NCBI GenBank assembly: GCA_043228905.1
Contig: JBHGNT010000007.1
Coordinates: forward strand, 10,726,001-10,790,000
Length of the DNA stretch: 64,000 nt
Direction of reading: 5' to 3'
From: Azolla caroliniana
Lineage: Eukaryota > Polypodiophyta
Of the stretch, positions 62,931-64,000 are shown one piece after another. The position numbers were made by a program, and so were the translations under genes. Positions within the stretch are counted from its first letter, which is position 1, and the number at the start of each line of letters is the position of its first letter. The notes beneath the pieces were generated by a model. That model did no database searches. It had not been told where the DNA came from and saw only the letters and a program-made list of their open reading frames with translations.

Positions 62931-63938
62931 TGTTGAATACAGGTTTCAAATGGACGTATTCACAACGTCTCCTTTGTACACACTAGGCTTAGGCTACTTA
63001 TGTAAATAGTGAGAAGGGCAGTTGCCCTAACTCAGTCAGTATCATGGTTGTTTACGTACTCGTATTTAACGTTTAAATACGTATAGTACCTCATCATTTG
63101 TATAGTACGTACTATACCTCAATGTTGTTCAGTCAAATATCATGTACGTTTGTCCAATACGGTATTTAATGTATTTATAAAAAAACTGGTATAATATGTA
63201 TTTATAAAGACAATGTAAGTAAAACTCTAACAAAAAGCAAAAGCAAAAAAATATTTTAGTGAAAAAGAAGCCAAAGGAAGGAAGAACGAAGAATAGAAGA
63301 GACGACGATGAAGAAGAAGAAGAAGAGAGAAAAGAAGACATAAACCTGTCTTGAGTGTGATAATCGCAAAAGATAGAAGAAGAAGAAGAAGAAAAGAGAA
63401 ACCTATCATGAACGTGATAATCGTAGACAATTCCTCAATCTATCAAGGCATAATTGTAAATAATTACAATTTGAAGTAGAACATCGTGATACACACTTAC
63501 ACTGATTTATAGAATAAGGGAATGTCAACATCCATATTACTACAAGTATTTTAGGATGTGAAATGTTCAAATGTCTTATATGCATTTTAGGATGTAGAAC
63601 TATATTGTACATCACAAAAATGTGTAAACATAGATGTTTTTTACAATATTATAGATATTTTTTAGAAAGGTAAATAATTTTCAAATTCTAGAAGTATTTA
63701 ACGTACTATACGTAAAATACGTATTTAACGTATTTTATAAGTATTTAACATATTAAGAAAAAGTATTTAACGTATTTTTAAATTGGGAGGTACTATACGG
63801 GTATTAATACGTTAAATACGTACAGTATCCGTACCGTACCTAACGTACCTAACAACCTTGGTCAGTATATAAACTTACTGTGTAACCTAGTGGTTGTTGT
63901 TGTTCTTTGTGGCTATTGCAATATATTCTAAGTTGTGC

Positions 63939-63984
<46 letters not shown>

Positions 63985-64000
63985 CACTAGTTGCATTCCT
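62931..64000 (+). repeat. copia-D 3' LTR, interrupted, runs off the window
   Basis: Starts TGTTGAATACAGG after TATGGGGGAG. It matches 44746-44975 except for the 818-bp insertion. The (CT)n run (63942-63981) is longer than in the 5' LTR. Confidence 0.85.
63043..63860. mobile_element. hAT-like MITE in the copia-D 3' LTR
   Basis: Target duplication GTCAGTAT (8 bp) at 63035-63042 and 63861-63868; the uninterrupted LTR at 44865 confirms the empty site. Imperfect terminal inverted repeats of about 80 bp: CATGGTTGTTTACGTAC against CAAGGTTGTTAGGTACG, both leading into CGTATTTAACGT and CGTATAGTACCTC. No transposase; AG-rich interior. Eight-base duplication and CA-GG ends fit the hAT superfamily. Confidence 0.85.

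Larger units (their letters stand above)
44746..64000 (+). mobile_element. Ty1/copia element copia-D, plus strand
   Basis: The 5' LTR (44746-45082) and 3' LTR (62931 to beyond the window) share TGTTGAATAC-GG-TT, CACACTAGGCTTAGGCTACT, GGTTGTTGTTGTTC and a (CT)n run. Between them: leader, gag (split by the chromovirus), protease, integrase, RT and RNase H, all with stops. With the inserted chromovirus removed the element is about 6 kb. The left target site ends GTCAT; the right one is outside the window. Confidence 0.88.

Noticed and set aside
63129-63430. Serine/leucine-rich frames on the minus strand
   Set aside because: They come from AAGAAG-rich low-complexity sequence inside the MITE.

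Overview
This is a plant nuclear window, almost certainly from a flowering plant. The evidence is one intact, spliced auxin influx carrier gene of the AUX1/LAX family, and many plant-type retroelements (Ty1/copia with tRNA-Met-type primer sites, a Ty3/gypsy chromovirus, an L1-like LINE). There are no bacterial operons, tRNA or rRNA genes. The species cannot be named from the sequence alone.

Layout. 1-5272 is the 5' half of a minus-strand gypsy element, here called gypsy-1a, broken by a 1.2-kb insertion. 5273-8375 is a plus-strand LTR element that keeps only gag-like coding sequence. 9122-13447 is a minus-strand copia element (copia-A2). 13448-15434 is a second gypsy-1 fragment (1d). 15435-16396 holds fragments of two host genes (a nucleotide-sugar transporter and a PPR protein). 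16397-17395 is a copia 3' end. 17396-33358 contains two decayed minus-strand copia elements (B1, B2). B2 is split by a 6.2-kb LINE flanked by 10-bp target duplications; the LINE's 3' tail carries a PPR-gene fragment. 33359-36379 is LTR and LINE debris plus the upstream region of the host gene.

36380-39881 is the AUX1/LAX gene, with eight exons and a 499-residue product. Intron 7 carries a 411-bp MITE. 39882-43546 is intergenic and contains a 130-bp foldback element, a large imperfect hairpin, and a diverged copy of part of the gene's own intron 2.

43547-64000 is a five-level nest. A gypsy-1 remnant (1c) holds copia-D (44746 to beyond the window end). The gag of copia-D is split by a minus-strand chromovirus (46258-59352). 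The integrase of the chromovirus is split by gypsy-1b (47398-54050). The gag of gypsy-1b is split by a relatively young copia-A (48139-53776; both LTRs 775 bp; target duplication AGGGG). An 818-bp hAT-like MITE interrupts the 3' LTR of copia-D.

The single functional host gene is AUX1/LAX, a plasma-membrane proton/auxin importer. Every retroelement seen here carries stops, frameshifts or lost catalytic residues, so none looks autonomous now. The nesting gives a relative order of insertions and shows the gypsy-1 family was active at least twice.
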